Origin: Prevotellaceae bacterium UBA4336
Lineage (GTDB): Bacteria; Bacteroidota; Bacteroidia; Bacteroidales; Bacteroidaceae
Reading direction: 5' to 3'
Length of the DNA: 31,719 nucleotides
NCBI GenBank assembly: GCA_002394305.1
Contig: DGTM01000063.1
Location: 30,167 to 61,885 of the forward strand
Shown here: positions 1-9,500 of the stretch, piece after piece
Layout of the letters: each line of letters starts with the position of its first letter
Numbering within the stretch: position 1 is the first letter of the stretch
Position numbers and translations under genes: made by a program
The notes under the pieces: generated by a model
Told to the model about the DNA's origin: nothing
The model's input: only the letters and a program-made list of their open reading frames with translations
Database searches by the model: none

Positions 1-90
1 TCCTATGGGTCTTATAGGTCTTATGAGTCTTATAGGTCCTATGGGTCTTATAGGTCTTATGGGTCCTATAGGTCCTATGGGTCCTATAGG
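1..90. repeat. 9-bp tandem array, copy 1 (GACCTATAA family)
   Basis: Ten consecutive 9-bp units of the form TCYTATRRG fill the start of the window; the array may continue beyond the edge. On the minus strand the unit reads GACCTATAA, GACCCATAG or GACTCATAA, the same family as the arrays at 11151 and 15181. The stop codon (TAG, 84-86) of the minus-strand antiporter-protease gene lies inside the last unit. In that frame every further unit supplies another TAG or TAA. There are no spacers, so it is not a CRISPR array. Confidence 0.93.
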
Positions 91-3000
91 TTCATTATCT
101 TCTTTTTGTTTCCGTTTGCGTCCACGACGATGTATATGCCGTGCCGGGGCTGCGCCACCTTTCGGCCTTGCAGGTCGTAGTAGGCTTCCGTCCCGCGGGG
201 AAGGCCGGAGGGAGCCTGCACCCCGTCGTAATGCGAGAGGAGGTAGTTCAGCCCTGCCTCGGCATCTATCTCGCCGTAGCCGTAATCGTTGTTGGGATAG
301 CTGAGCAGGGGGTCGTGATGCGTGCAAGTGGCCTGGAAAGCTTCGATGATTTGCTCGCGCGTCAGTGTGGGAATGGCTTCCATCCACTGCGCGATGATGC
401 CAGCCACGACGGGACACGCCATGCTCGTGCCGTTCTGCATGCTCCAGGCGTAGGTGCGTCCGCCCCACGTGTAGCGTGCCGCATTGGCCCTGGTGATATA
501 GTCCTCGGGGTTGCTCTCGGCATAGAAGCTGTTGAAGGCTGCCATGACATTGGTACCTGGAGCCAGCACATCGGGCTTGATGTTGCCTGCCATTGTCGGG
601 CCGCGGCTACTGTAGCCGGCCACGATGCCTCCCGTGCCCCAGTCCACTTTCTGCCAGACGCCCTCGAAGGTGCGGAAGCCCGTCCTGTAGGATGTGCTTC
701 CCACGCAGATGACGCTGGGGTCGGAGCCAGGGAAGTGTATGTTGTGGGTCGACTCGGCATCCTGGTAGCCGGGATAGTTGTCGCGCTTCTGCAGGTAGCC
801 TACGCCCTGATAGGTCTCCACCTCTGCCTCGCTGCCGCCTATGCTGATACCCATCTGTATGGAGGACAGGTTTCCCGTGCCAATCTTTGTGATGACGACG
901 TCGGTGGCAAGCTGAGTGGAGTCGTAACAGCAGGGATAGGTGCCGTACATGAGCTGGAAGGTAAACTTACCCGCTGTGACGGTGTCGACGAGCAGGCTGT
1001 CCTCCGTGGCGAGTATGTCGGTGAGCTGTACTTCGTGGCTCAGGAGCATCTGGGAGGGAGAGGCCATGAAGTCGAGACGAACGCTGAAGTCGCCTCGGCT
1101 GCGCAGCAACATGTAGGTCTGGTTGCCCGTAGGCTGGATGAGGGAAGAGGCCCGTTCCTGTCCGAAGGGCTTGTGCATGTACGTGCCGTAGATGGTCTGA
1201 TTGCCTGCGGCGGCACAGATGATACGCCCGGGGCGCACGAGGCTGTCCAGAACGATGCCGTAGAGCTGTGCTTCTCCCCAGAGGTCTTCGTGCGACCCCT
1301 CGCTGAAGCTGATGACGCAGGGCTTGTCCACGCTGTCGGCATAGCGGAAGATGTATTCGAAGCCCAGCAGGTCGGCCACTGCGCCGTAGAAGTCCTTCAG
1401 GGTGTCCGGCACAAGCTCCATGTCGCTGGTCACGCAGTTCGAGACGAGACAGATGTCCGCGTCGGGGGCCATGCCGATGTAGGGCGAGTCGTATCCGCTG
1501 CCGGCGGCTGTGGTAGAGGTGTGCGAGCCGTGGTACTGCAGGTGGCTGTCCGACGAGCAGGCCTTGGCGAGGATGCTTTTCGTGTTCGTATAGGCAGCCC
1601 CGACGGGAAGCCTCATGCCGCCCACCACCGTCTCTGCTCCGTCGCTGTGCTCTTCGCGCAGGGAATCCGCCTTGAAGTCGAGCATGTCCCAGAAGGAACG
1701 GACGCGGTAGGTGCCCATGTTACGACTGTAATACGATGGATTGGTCAGGTCGAAGCCTATGTCCATCACGCCGACGACAACGCCCCGCCCCGTATAGGCC
1801 GAACGATGCGCCGTGGGGGTGCGCAGGGCCGCCGAGCGCGTGATGATGGCGGCGGTGTCGGTAAGGGCTTCGCTGACCCTTCCACATTCGATGCGCGTCA
1901 CCTCCGGACGAAGCGACAGGGCTGCAAGTTCCGTCTTGGGAACAGCTGCGGCGTAGATGTTACCCCAGTGGGCATAGGTGCGACAGCCGTGTTCCCTGAG
2001 GACATCCTCGCTGTCGGATTGCACGAGGGCGAGCATACTCCCTCCGCCTCCGTGCGTTGCCTTCGCCTGAGCCTTGCGGGACATCCTGAACTCATTTAAT
2101 GCCGCAAGCCTCGCCAAGGGTGACATCTTGTCGTAGCGCGGGCGTTGTGCCACCAGGGGTGATGAGCTGAGCGAAAGGAGCAGGCACAGGAGCAGGACGA
2201 GCGCCGTACGGTGTGCCGTGAAGAAGCGACGGCGAATCCAAGCGCCGATGGAGCGCGGCTGGCGCTGCACGGCTGTGCCGTTGGGCGTGAAGACGGCTAT
2301 GCTCTCCTGCGGTTCGCCCCACTGGTCGGGGAAAAGCAGCATGACGTTCGTGTCGCTGAAGTAGCGGTGGATGAGCAACGGCAACTCCTCGAAGCTGTCC
2401 TGATAGGAGATGAAGCCCGAGCGTGCCGTGACTGCCACGAACATGCAGCTCAGGTCCAGCTCGTGCCGGAGATTGAGGAACTGCATCCAGCGGTTCATCT
2501 CGGCATACTGCGAACGGACATGGCTGTGCTTCTGCTCCATGTAGCCGCGTATGTAGGGCAGTGTGTCGGCATGGGCATGGTACTCCAGGTGGCAGTCCAG
2601 CTCTTCGCCGATGCGGCAGATGTGCTCCAGCCACTTGTAGAAGCCGACCTCGTACTCGGCTTTCTGCGGCACGGCCACGACGACCCTGCGGATGGTCCCC
2701 GGCGGCACGATGCTGCGCACGGCCATCACCTCGCGGTGGCTTCCGCTCAGGACGCTGTCTATCACGGTCCCCAGCGAGGAGCGCGGCATGCCGGTCGTGC
2801 GGTCGGCCAGACAGACGATGACTTCGCCGCAGTCATATTCGTTCATGGTGTGCAGGATGCCTCCCGCCACGTTGGTGCTCATGCGGTTGAGTATTGCCAT
2901 CGGCACGTCGGCAGCTGCGGCTATCATCTGCGCGTTCTCCAGCAGGCGACGGCCCATTTCCACGCCTCCCTTGGCTCCTCCTTTGGAAGGGTCGGAGGAG

Positions 3001-4376
3001 GTCTCGCCTTCGTACGACACGAAGAGGCCCATGAGGCTGTCGGGGATGAAGGGGTTACGGATGAGGATAGCCAGTTGTGTCAGCACGTCGACATTGGCTT
3101 CCTGGCTGTAGGTGATGAGGCACTTGCCGTGGTAGGAGCCGCGGTTGTCCTCGAGGGATGTGTCGCTCAGGGCAAGCTGCTTGGCTCCGCGACTCGTGGC
3201 TAAGCTGCTCACGATGCAGCTGAACAGGATGAGCATGACCGTGCCGCCCAGCACTTCGTCGCTCATGAGGGCCACGTCGGGCGACGTACCGATGCTGACG
3301 ATAGCCAGCGCACCGGCGGCATGGGCGTTCGTCAGTCCGAACATGAGCCACATGCTCGAGCGGTTCTCGCCCATCGTCCAAGCCATGATGCCGGAGGCCA
3401 AGAGCTTGGAGAGGGCACCGGTTGCCACTATCACAGCCACGACCCAAAGCGAATCCGGATGACGGACCAGCAGGCCAAGGTCGATGATCATGCCTACGCC
3501 GATGAGGAAGTAAGGGATGAACAGGGCATTGCCTACGAACTCAAGGCGCGACATCAAGGGGCTGGTCTTGGGGATGAGACGGTTCACGATCAAGCCGGCA
3601 AGGAAGGCGCCAAGCAGTCCATCGAGCCCGACCATCTTGGCAAGCGAGGCACTGAGGAACACGAGCGTCAGGATGAAGATGTACTGCATGACGCTGTCCT
3701 GATAGCGGCGCAGGAACCAGCGGCCGATGCGGGGGAAGGCAAAGACGACGAAGACGACATAGAGCGCACAGCGCAAGCCGAAGAGCACCCATGTCAGCCA
3801 CGTCGTATCGGAACTCTGGCTGCCCACCAAAACGGCCAGGACAAACAGTGCGGCGAAGAGGGCAAAGGCTGTTGCCACGACGCTGACGACCACAACACGG
3901 TGGCGGCTGAGACCGTAGCGCCCCACTATGGGATAGGTGACGAGCGTATGGCTGGCATAGATGCAGGCCAGCAGGATACTGGCCGAAAGCTTGTAGTCCA
4001 AGAGCCAGACACTCGTGGCGATGCCCATCACAAAGGGGATGGCAAAGGTGAGCACCCCGAAGCGCAGTCCGTAGCGCCCATACTGTTCCACGCTGCCCAT
4101 CTCCAGCTCCAGGCCGGCCAGGAACATGATGTAGTAGATGCCGACCTGCCCGAAGAGCTCAAAGGAACGGTCGTGCGCCAGCAGGTTCAGCCCGTACTGA
4201 CCCACCAGCATGCCTGCCATGATGAGCCCTATGACGGGCGGAATGCGCAACTGCCGCAGCAGCAACGGCGCAAGCAAGATGATGCCCAGCACCACCGAGA
4301 AGATCCAAGTAGGGTCCGTGATGAGGGCTGTCGACGTTGCTGTATGGAGGGCGCTGAGAACTACCATTTGCTGCAT
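84..4376 (-). CDS. Cation:proton antiporter (CPA2 type) fused in frame to an exported subtilisin-like (S8) protease
   Basis: One open frame of 1430 residues, taking the ATG at 4376 just downstream of a minus-strand promoter; ATG 4367 is an alternative. Residues about 15-405 form a multi-helix membrane domain of the Kef/NhaK (CPA2) type, expected to exchange K+ or Na+ for H+ at the inner membrane. Residues about 410-715 resemble the soluble tail of Bacteroidales antiporters. A hydrophobic segment at 725-736 ends in LVAQ, like a signal peptide. A subtilase follows with Asp872 (VMDIGFD), His949 (HGSHTS) and Ser1318 (GTSMA), all in canonical contexts. The C-terminus has a secretion-type tail (YYDLQGRKV, GIYIVV). 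The normal stop between the two proteins is absent and no ATG precedes the protease. GTG 2270 could start it separately. The domains are clear; whether one polypeptide is made is not. A short GC-rich insert lies at 2965-3001. Confidence 0.85.
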   Translation of the reverse strand: MQQMVVLSALHTATSTALITDPTWIFSVVLGIILLAPLLLRQLRIPPVIGLIMAGMLVGQYGLNLLAHDRSFELFGQVGIYYIMFLAGLELEMGSVEQYGRYGLRFGVLTFAIPFVMGIATSVWLLDYKLSASILLACIYASHTLVTYPIVGRYGLSRHRVVVVSVVATAFALFAALFVLAVLVGSQSSDTTWLTWVLFGLRCALYVVFVVFAFPRIGRWFLRRYQDSVMQYIFILTLVFLSASLAKMVGLDGLLGAFLAGLIVNRLIPKTSPLMSRLEFVGNALFIPYFLIGVGMIIDLGLLVRHPDSLWVVAVIVATGALSKLLASGIMAWTMGENRSSMWLMFGLTNAHAAGALAIVSIGTSPDVALMSDEVLGGTVMLILFSCIVSSLATSRGAKQLALSDTSLEDNRGSYHGKCLITYSQEANVDVLTQLAILIRNPFIPDSLMGLFVSYEGETSSDPSKGGAKGGVEMGRRLLENAQMIAAAADVPMAILNRMSTNVAGGILHTMNEYDCGEVIVCLADRTTGMPRSSLGTVIDSVLSGSHREVMAVRSIVPPGTIRRVVVAVPQKAEYEVGFYKWLEHICRIGEELDCHLEYHAHADTLPYIRGYMEQKHSHVRSQYAEMNRWMQFLNLRHELDLSCMFVAVTARSGFISYQDSFEELPLLIHRYFSDTNVMLLFPDQWGEPQESIAVFTPNGTAVQRQPRSIGAWIRRRFFTAHRTALVLLLCLLLSLSSSPLVAQRPRYDKMSPLARLAALNEFRMSRKAQAKATHGGGGSMLALVQSDSEDVLREHGCRTYAHWGNIYAAAVPKTELAALSLRPEVTRIECGRVSEALTDTAAIITRSAALRTPTAHRSAYTGRGVVVGVMDIGFDLTNPSYYSRNMGTYRVRSFWDMLDFKADSLREEHSDGAETVVGGMRLPVGAAYTNTKSILAKACSSDSHLQYHGSHTSTTAAGSGYDSPYIGMAPDADICLVSNCVTSDMELVPDTLKDFYGAVADLLGFEYIFRYADSVDKPCVISFSEGSHEDLWGEAQLYGIVLDSLVRPGRIICAAAGNQTIYGTYMHKPFGQERASSLIQPTGNQTYMLLRSRGDFSVRLDFMASPSQMLLSHEVQLTDILATEDSLLVDTVTAGKFTFQLMYGTYPCCYDSTQLATDVVITKIGTGNLSSIQMGISIGGSEAEVETYQGVGYLQKRDNYPGYQDAESTHNIHFPGSDPSVICVGSTSYRTGFRTFEGVWQKVDWGTGGIVAGYSSRGPTMAGNIKPDVLAPGTNVMAAFNSFYAESNPEDYITRANAARYTWGGRTYAWSMQNGTSMACPVVAGIIAQWMEAIPTLTREQIIEAFQATCTHHDPLLSYPNNDYGYGEIDAEAGLNYLLSHYDGVQAPSGLPRGTEAYYDLQGRKVAQPRHGIYIVVDANGNKKKIMNL
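2965..3001. repeat. GC-rich palindromic element inside the antiporter coding frame
   Basis: CCTCC and GGAGG tracts around CTTTGGAAGG form a short hairpin-like element. Read in the gene's frame it gives SSDPSKGGAKGG, a low-complexity Ser/Pro/Gly/Lys insert in the soluble domain after the membrane helices. It is related in composition to the elements at 12461, 13532, 17127, 19791, 22038, 30561 and 31426. The boundaries are my estimate. Confidence 0.55.
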
Positions 4377-4394
4377 TATTAAGCTTTCGGGGTA

Positions 4395-4428
4395 CAAAGA
4401 TACACTTTTTTTCGACGTATAATGCAAT
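4395..4428 (-). promoter_or_regulatory. Minus-strand promoter of the antiporter-protease gene
   Basis: On the minus strand, TATCTTTG (4402-4395) matches the Bacteroidetes -7 consensus TAnnTTTG. ATTG (4428-4425), 22 bp upstream, is a fair -33 element. Transcription would begin near 4388, about 12 bases before the ATG at 4376, which supports that start over the longer open frame beginning at 4478. Confidence 0.65.
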
Positions 4429-4467
4429 TTAGCTCTTAATATTATATAATATGTGAAGATTTTGTCA

Positions 4468-4475
4468 TACCTTTG
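4468..4475 (+). promoter_or_regulatory. -7 element of the asd promoter
   Basis: TACCTTTG matches the Bacteroidetes -7 consensus and lies about 46 bases before the asd ATG. The -33 region is AT-rich with no clear TTTG. The spacer 4377-4521 therefore carries two divergent promoters. Confidence 0.6.
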
Positions 4476-4521
4476 CACGCACTTAATTCGTAAACATAAC
4501 TCTTAACTCTCAAATCTTAAG

Positions 4522-5532
4522 ATGAAAGTAGCTATTGTAGGCGCCAGTGGTGCCGTAGGGCAGGAATTCCTGCGTGTGCTTGACGAGAGAAACTTTCCCA
4601 TCGACGAACTGCTGCTGTTCGGCAGCCAACGCAGTGCCGGACGGAAATACACCTTCCGAGGCAAGGAAATAGAGGTGAAGCTCCTGCAGCATAACGATGA
4701 CTTCCAGGGCGTCGACATCGCCTTCACCAGTGCCGGAGGCGGCACGAGCAAGGAGTTTGCCGAGACCATCACCAAGCACGGAGCCGTGATGATAGACAAC
4801 TCCAGCGCCTTCCGCATGGACGAGGATGTGCCTCTGGTCGTGCCCGAATGCAACGCCGAGGACGCACTCAACCGTCCGCGTGGCATCATAGCCAACCCCA
4901 ACTGCACCACCATCATGATGGTCGTGGCCCTGCAAGCCCTGGAGAACCTTTCGCACATCAAGCGCGTACACGTAGCCAGCTACCAGGCTGCCAGCGGTGC
5001 CGGCGCAGCAGCAATGGCCGAGCTCTACGAACAGTACCGCCAAGTGCTGGCCGGCGAGAAACCCACCGTCGAGAAGTTTGCCTATCAGCTCGCCTTCAAC
5101 GTCATCCCGCAGATTGACGTCTTCTGCGACAACGGCTACACGAAGGAGGAGATGAAGATGTATAACGAGACGAAGAAGATCATGCACACCGACTGCGAGG
5201 TGAGCGCCATGTGCGTGCGCGTGCCCAGCCTCCGCTGCCACAGCGAAAGCGTCTGGGCCGAGACAGAGCGCCCCGTCAGCGTAGAAGAGTTCCAGGAGGC
5301 CGTCCGCCAAGGCAAAGGCCTGCAGCTGGAAGACTGCCCGAAGGACAAGAAGTACCCCATGCCGCTCTTCCACGAAGGCTGCGACGACGTCTTCGTAGGC
5401 CGCGTCCGCAAGGACCTTGCCAACCCCAACGGCATCACCTTCTGGCTCGTCAGCGACCAGATAAAGAAGGGCGCCGCCCTCAATGCCGTACAGATAGCCG
5501 AGTACCTCATCAGCGTTGGCAACATCAAGTAA
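4522..5532 (+). CDS. asd: Aspartate-semialdehyde dehydrogenase
   Basis: The cytoplasmic enzyme reduces aspartyl-4-phosphate to aspartate semialdehyde with NADPH, the branch point to lysine/diaminopimelate, threonine and methionine. The 336-residue length is normal. The N-terminus carries the dinucleotide-binding motif VGASGAVG (residues 6-13). The catalytic cysteine is Cys128 in NPNCTT. The base histidine lies in the later RVPSLRCHSE segment. The start is the ATG right after an AT-rich leader (CTTAACTCTCAAATCTTAAG). It has its own promoter and appears to be a single-gene unit. Coding sequence is high in GC with no inserted repeat element, unlike many neighbours. Confidence 0.97.
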   Translation: MKVAIVGASGAVGQEFLRVLDERNFPIDELLLFGSQRSAGRKYTFRGKEIEVKLLQHNDDFQGVDIAFTSAGGGTSKEFAETITKHGAVMIDNSSAFRMDEDVPLVVPECNAEDALNRPRGIIANPNCTTIMMVVALQALENLSHIKRVHVASYQAASGAGAAAMAELYEQYRQVLAGEKPTVEKFAYQLAFNVIPQIDVFCDNGYTKEEMKMYNETKKIMHTDCEVSAMCVRVPSLRCHSESVWAETERPVSVEEFQEAVRQGKGLQLEDCPKDKKYPMPLFHEGCDDVFVGRVRKDLANPNGITFWLVSDQIKKGAALNAVQIAEYLISVGNIK

Positions 5533-5637
5533 CGGCCTGCGCCTGTCTCGGAAGAGCCTAACGCCTGCACACACAAATCCACCTCCGCGGGGAAAGAAAC
5601 GTCACGCCCCACGGAATGTTTTTCCCCTCGCCCTGCG

Positions 5638-5735
5638 ATAAAACTATTTCAGAGGCTTGGAAATATATTTCCGCGGCACTAAAATATATTTCCAAGGCTT
5701 TGAAATATATTTCCAAGCCTCTGAAATAGTTTTAT
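5638..5735. repeat. Perfect 34-bp inverted repeat enclosing 21-bp tandem palindromes
   Basis: Arms 5638-5671 and 5702-5735 are exact reverse complements, with a 30-base loop. Inside, the palindromic core GAAATATATTTCC recurs at a 21-bp period (units starting 5661, 5682 and 5703) with flanks AAGGCTTTG or AAGCCTCTG. An open frame runs through it (repeating EIYF), but nothing supports a protein. The surrounding stretch 5533-5900 holds no gene that I can recognise. The element could act as a bidirectional terminator after asd or as an array of protein-binding sites. Confidence 0.9.
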
Positions 5736-5902
5736 TCCCTGCCATGAAAAATTATGTCCCGCTTTTTCAAGGAATTGTAGTCCTGCGGCGCCACAGAACA
5801 TATCGTCCCTCAGCCGCAGTGCATCTATTTGGCAGACAGACTTTCCACCTGCGACATTTCACAACTTTTTTAAGGGAAAAACACAAAAAAACTACCAAAA
5901 AA

Positions 5903-5934
5903 CTTGCTTCGTATTGAAATAATGCTTAACTTTG
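5903..5934 (+). promoter_or_regulatory. Promoter of the antitoxin gene
   Basis: CTTG (5903-5906), a 20-bp spacer and TAACTTTG (5927-5934) fit the Bacteroidetes consensus. Transcription would start near 5941, about 40 bases before the proposed GTG start at 5982. Confidence 0.65.
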
Positions 5935-5981
5935 GCGGAGAAAAATCATAAAAAACAATTAATTTGCAAAAAAATAAAGCT

Positions 5982-6254
5982 GTGAGTACATCTACATTGA
6001 CAGGCTTGCGCGACTTCCTTTACGGAACTCTAACACCAAGTAACCTTGTTTGGCTGGGCACACAACTGACGGAATACGGCAAAAACAAGGGAACGGCTTC
6101 ATTGAGGTCAAGTTCCAAAGAAGAGTTGATAGCAAGGGAGGAAGAAGGACGGAAGCACATAGCAGAAGGGCACTACGTCTCAATCGAAGACGTACTGGAG
6201 AAGTTGGACAAGATGCCCACAGAAGTGAGCACTCCACAAAGGGAAGTTGTATGA
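5982..6254 (+). CDS. Type II antitoxin, RelE/ParE-partner type (orphan)
   Basis: A 90-residue protein from GTG 5982 (TTG 5964 would add six residues). The N-terminus STSTLTGLRDFLYGTL followed by WLGTQLTEYGK resembles Prevotella antitoxins paired with RelE/ParE toxins. The acidic helical C-terminal part (EEGRKHIAEGHYVSIEDV) is the expected toxin-binding region. Its TGA stop overlaps the ATG of the next frame (ATGA), the usual coupling in toxin-antitoxin operons. The toxin is broken, so this antitoxin should have no active local target. It could still autorepress its promoter or neutralise a related toxin elsewhere. The family call is from recalled similarity only. Confidence 0.7.
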   Translation: MSTSTLTGLRDFLYGTLTPSNLVWLGTQLTEYGKNKGTASLRSSSKEELIAREEEGRKHIAEGHYVSIEDVLEKLDKMPTEVSTPQREVV

Positions 6255-6464
6255 TGAAAATTAAAGTTGCTTCGCGACAATCCTAACCTCGGCCCTGTTG
6301 AATCAGCCCTCGAAGAAGCGCCGACAACATATCGCAGCATAGTAGTAAACCGACTTAACAAAATTATCTATTGGATAAACAACGGAGTAATAGAAATCGT
6401 TGATTTCTGGGATACACGGATGGAGCCTGAAAGCTTGGCAAGACAGCTATGCAACAGAAAATAG
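6251..6464 (+). pseudogene. RelE/ParE-family toxin with internal deletion
   Basis: The start ATG overlaps the antitoxin stop and gives MMKIKVASRQS before a stop. A second frame from about 6267 reads LRDNPNLGPVESALEE, then YRSIVVNRLNKIIY and IVDFWDTRMEP. That is the conserved C-terminal half of Bacteroidales RelE/ParE toxins. About 45 N-terminal residues are missing and the two parts are out of frame, so a deletion whose length is not a multiple of three removed the first helices. The product should be inactive. A short separately started C-terminal peptide is possible but unlikely. Confidence 0.8.
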
Positions 6465-6517
6465 AACAAGTATTATAAAACAAAGTAACCTTTTTTATTA
6501 ACTAAAACAAAACAAGT

Positions 6518-9500
6518 ATGAAGAAACATTTTCTATTTCTCGCTTCGCTTGTGCTTGGCTTAGGTCAGCTATTCGCCGACAACGTCACGTTTGACGCAAG
6601 CACATTGTGGAAAGCACTGGGAGGAAGTGGGTCGCAAGCTCAGTCTGTCACGACGCCCTACACATGGAAGACTTCTCCCTATTATGTGACAGTAACCCTT
6701 GATGGTAGCGGAACAACCCAGGCTGTAAACACAGCCAATATTCCGTTCGCAACAGGAAAGTCATTCACAGTGTCTGGCACGACTGGCACAACCATTAGCA
6801 AGATTAAATTCACACTTCAGCAACCAGGCCAGAAGAACAATGTCGGTGCCAACACCGGCAGCTACTCTAACTTGGCTTGGACACCAGAAGAAGGCACAGC
6901 TCCTTCTTCTGTAACCTTCACCGCAACAGGAAGTTTTCAGGTAAAAACCATCAGTGTGGAGTACACACCTGGCGAGGAACCTGACGTACCCGTGGTACCC
7001 ACAGCTACTATGGGTGACCCCATTGAGGCCATTGCCATCGACAACATCAGCACCTACACGGGCAACGAGCCTTACGTCTACAGCAAGGCCAACATGACTT
7101 ACTACGCCCTGAACAACCTCGGCGAATATGAGGTATACGGCGTATTCTCAGAGGTCAACACCCTGAAGATTGCAGGTGACGCCGTTTCGGAGATTGAGTC
7201 CCTCAAGAGCCCCAATGGTGCCTACATCAACCTCAACTACATCCCCAAGGCCAACTCAAAGGCCATCTGCACAATGATTGCAGAGACTGGCGGCGACTGG
7301 AAGGCTGCATACGGCTGCGGCTACTATAGTGGTGGCTGGAAGGACCGCTTCTGCTTCTTCACAACCAATGCAACCATCAACCTCGGCGGCGAGACTGGCA
7401 ACAGAGATGCCATGGCATACGGACGTAAGATTGTCACAGTCCTCGACGCCGTTGCAGGCAAGATGGACATCTTCGAGGAAGACGGCACAACACTCATCGG
7501 CACCATCACCGACAGCCCCAAGACTGCCGACTGCAAGACTCCCCTCTATGTATTCGCACAGAACAAGGACGTTCCCGGCGGCGGCACACAGACCGACTGC
7601 TACAACCCACTCGTCACGATCTACGGCCTGCAGCTCTATGAAGGCGAGACGCTCGTCATGGACCTCGTTCCCGCAGTGAACGGCGAAGGCAAGGGCGGCC
7701 TGAAGGACAAGCTGACCGACACATTCTATGGCTCTGCCAACAGTGCCGACTTCGAACTCAGTGCCGACGGACAGGCTATGGCAGGCGCAGCAGGTATCTC
7801 CGTCTACGAAGGCAAGCGCGTGAAGCTTACCACCGACAACCACGAGTACAAGTACCAGGGCGGCCAGTGGCTCGACTGCGGAGAAATGGCACTCGAGGAA
7901 ATCAAAGACACCGACCCGTCCTACAAGGATATGCGCAATTGGAAGACCAACGACGGTCACATGTCCATCTTCTCAGGCTTCACCTATGACGGCACAACAA
8001 ACGAAATCAATCCCTATGTCGGCACAGGCGGTCACGAGCCCTACATGTTCCAGATTCCGACCATTGCAGGCGAGGACTATAACTGGTCCTTCATCTACAG
8101 CGGCAGTGAATATGATTCATGGCACTCTACCCCCTTCCATGCGTATGTTGCAAATGACTATAATCTTAGTACAACAGAAACGGGTGCTAACTACAACAAC
8201 AATGTCATAGGCATAGCCGAGGCATTCCCCTTCGGTGGTGTCGAGAACAAGGCTTACTCCATCGACTTCACTGCCAAGCAGAACAATGAGACACTCGTCG
8301 TACAGTTCGGCGATGCCAACGACGGCAAGGAATTCTGGTTCAAGTTCGCCAGCCTCAAGGTGAGCAAGTACGTATATCCTCTTCCATACGAGCAGATAGA
8401 CTTCATCGCACAGGATGACAACAAGTACACACCGCTGGCCTACATCGAAAGCACCGGTGCTTCTCGTGAGAATGCCTTTACTACAACCTACGTCGCCAAG
8501 GCAAACACCGAGGTGGACATCAAGTTCAACCTCTACTCTAACAATGGCTGGGCCGCTGTGTTCAGCGGACGTAACGGCAGCGATGCAGGCACAGGTATCT
8601 CCCTCTACAAGAACGGTGGTGCTGACAAGTTCGGCTACTTCGTCGGCGGCTATCGCAACGATGACTTTGCAGACTTCCCCGGATTCAATCAAGACATCAC
8701 TGTCGAGGCTTCGCTCAGCGGCTTGGTTGTCAACGGCGGCGAGAAGGTTGTGACAAACCAGACATCCTTCTCATCCTCGACCCGCGGCATCTCCATGTTC
8801 GCTAACCCCGAATGGGATAATCCCATCCGCGGCCGCATCTACTACATGACTCTCAAGGAAGACGGCACAACCATCTATGACTTCCAGCCCGTAATGCGCC
8901 ATGACGGTGTATACGGCTTCTACGACCGTAAGACAGCCACCTTCGTTCAGCCCGCACGCGGCACCTATGCAGGCTATGGTTTCGCAAAACTCGACGACCA
9001 GGCATACATGACATACGCTGCCGAGACACGCATCGTCATCGTAGGCTCCACCGCTCAGTTCCTGCCCGACGTGCAGAACCTCGACGATGCAACCTTCACC
9101 TGGACTTCTGCTGACGAGAGCATTGCTACCGTTGCTGCCGACGGTACTGTGACCGGCGTTAAGGCTGGCAAGGTGATGATTACCGTCACCACCGATGCCG
9201 ACCAGGGCTGGACTGCAAGCTATGAACTGACCGTCTCCGAGCCTAACTACATCCGCAAAGACGTGAATGGCGTGGGCTATGCCATCGTAACTGGTGGCAA
9301 CGGTTGGGGCGACTCACCTGTTGCTAACCTCGTCGACAACGATGCTACGACCAAGTTCGGTTGCAGCGGTGCAGGCGACGCTTGGGCCATCATCATTGCC
9401 AGCGAACCCGTTGCCGTACAGCAGTACTCCTTCGTAACTGGTGCCGACACATACAACTATCCCGCCCGCAATCCCCGCAGCTGGAAGCTCGAAGGTTCTA

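Noticed and set aside
141..2099. 652-residue plus-strand open frame opposite the protease
   Set aside because: It is a shadow of the GC-rich minus-strand gene, with no domain, promoter or start context, while the minus strand has a clear subtilase triad.
5657..5917. 86-residue open frame with repeating EIYF
   Set aside because: The repetition is produced by the 21-bp palindromic DNA repeat; the remainder is AT-rich spacer without protein-like features.
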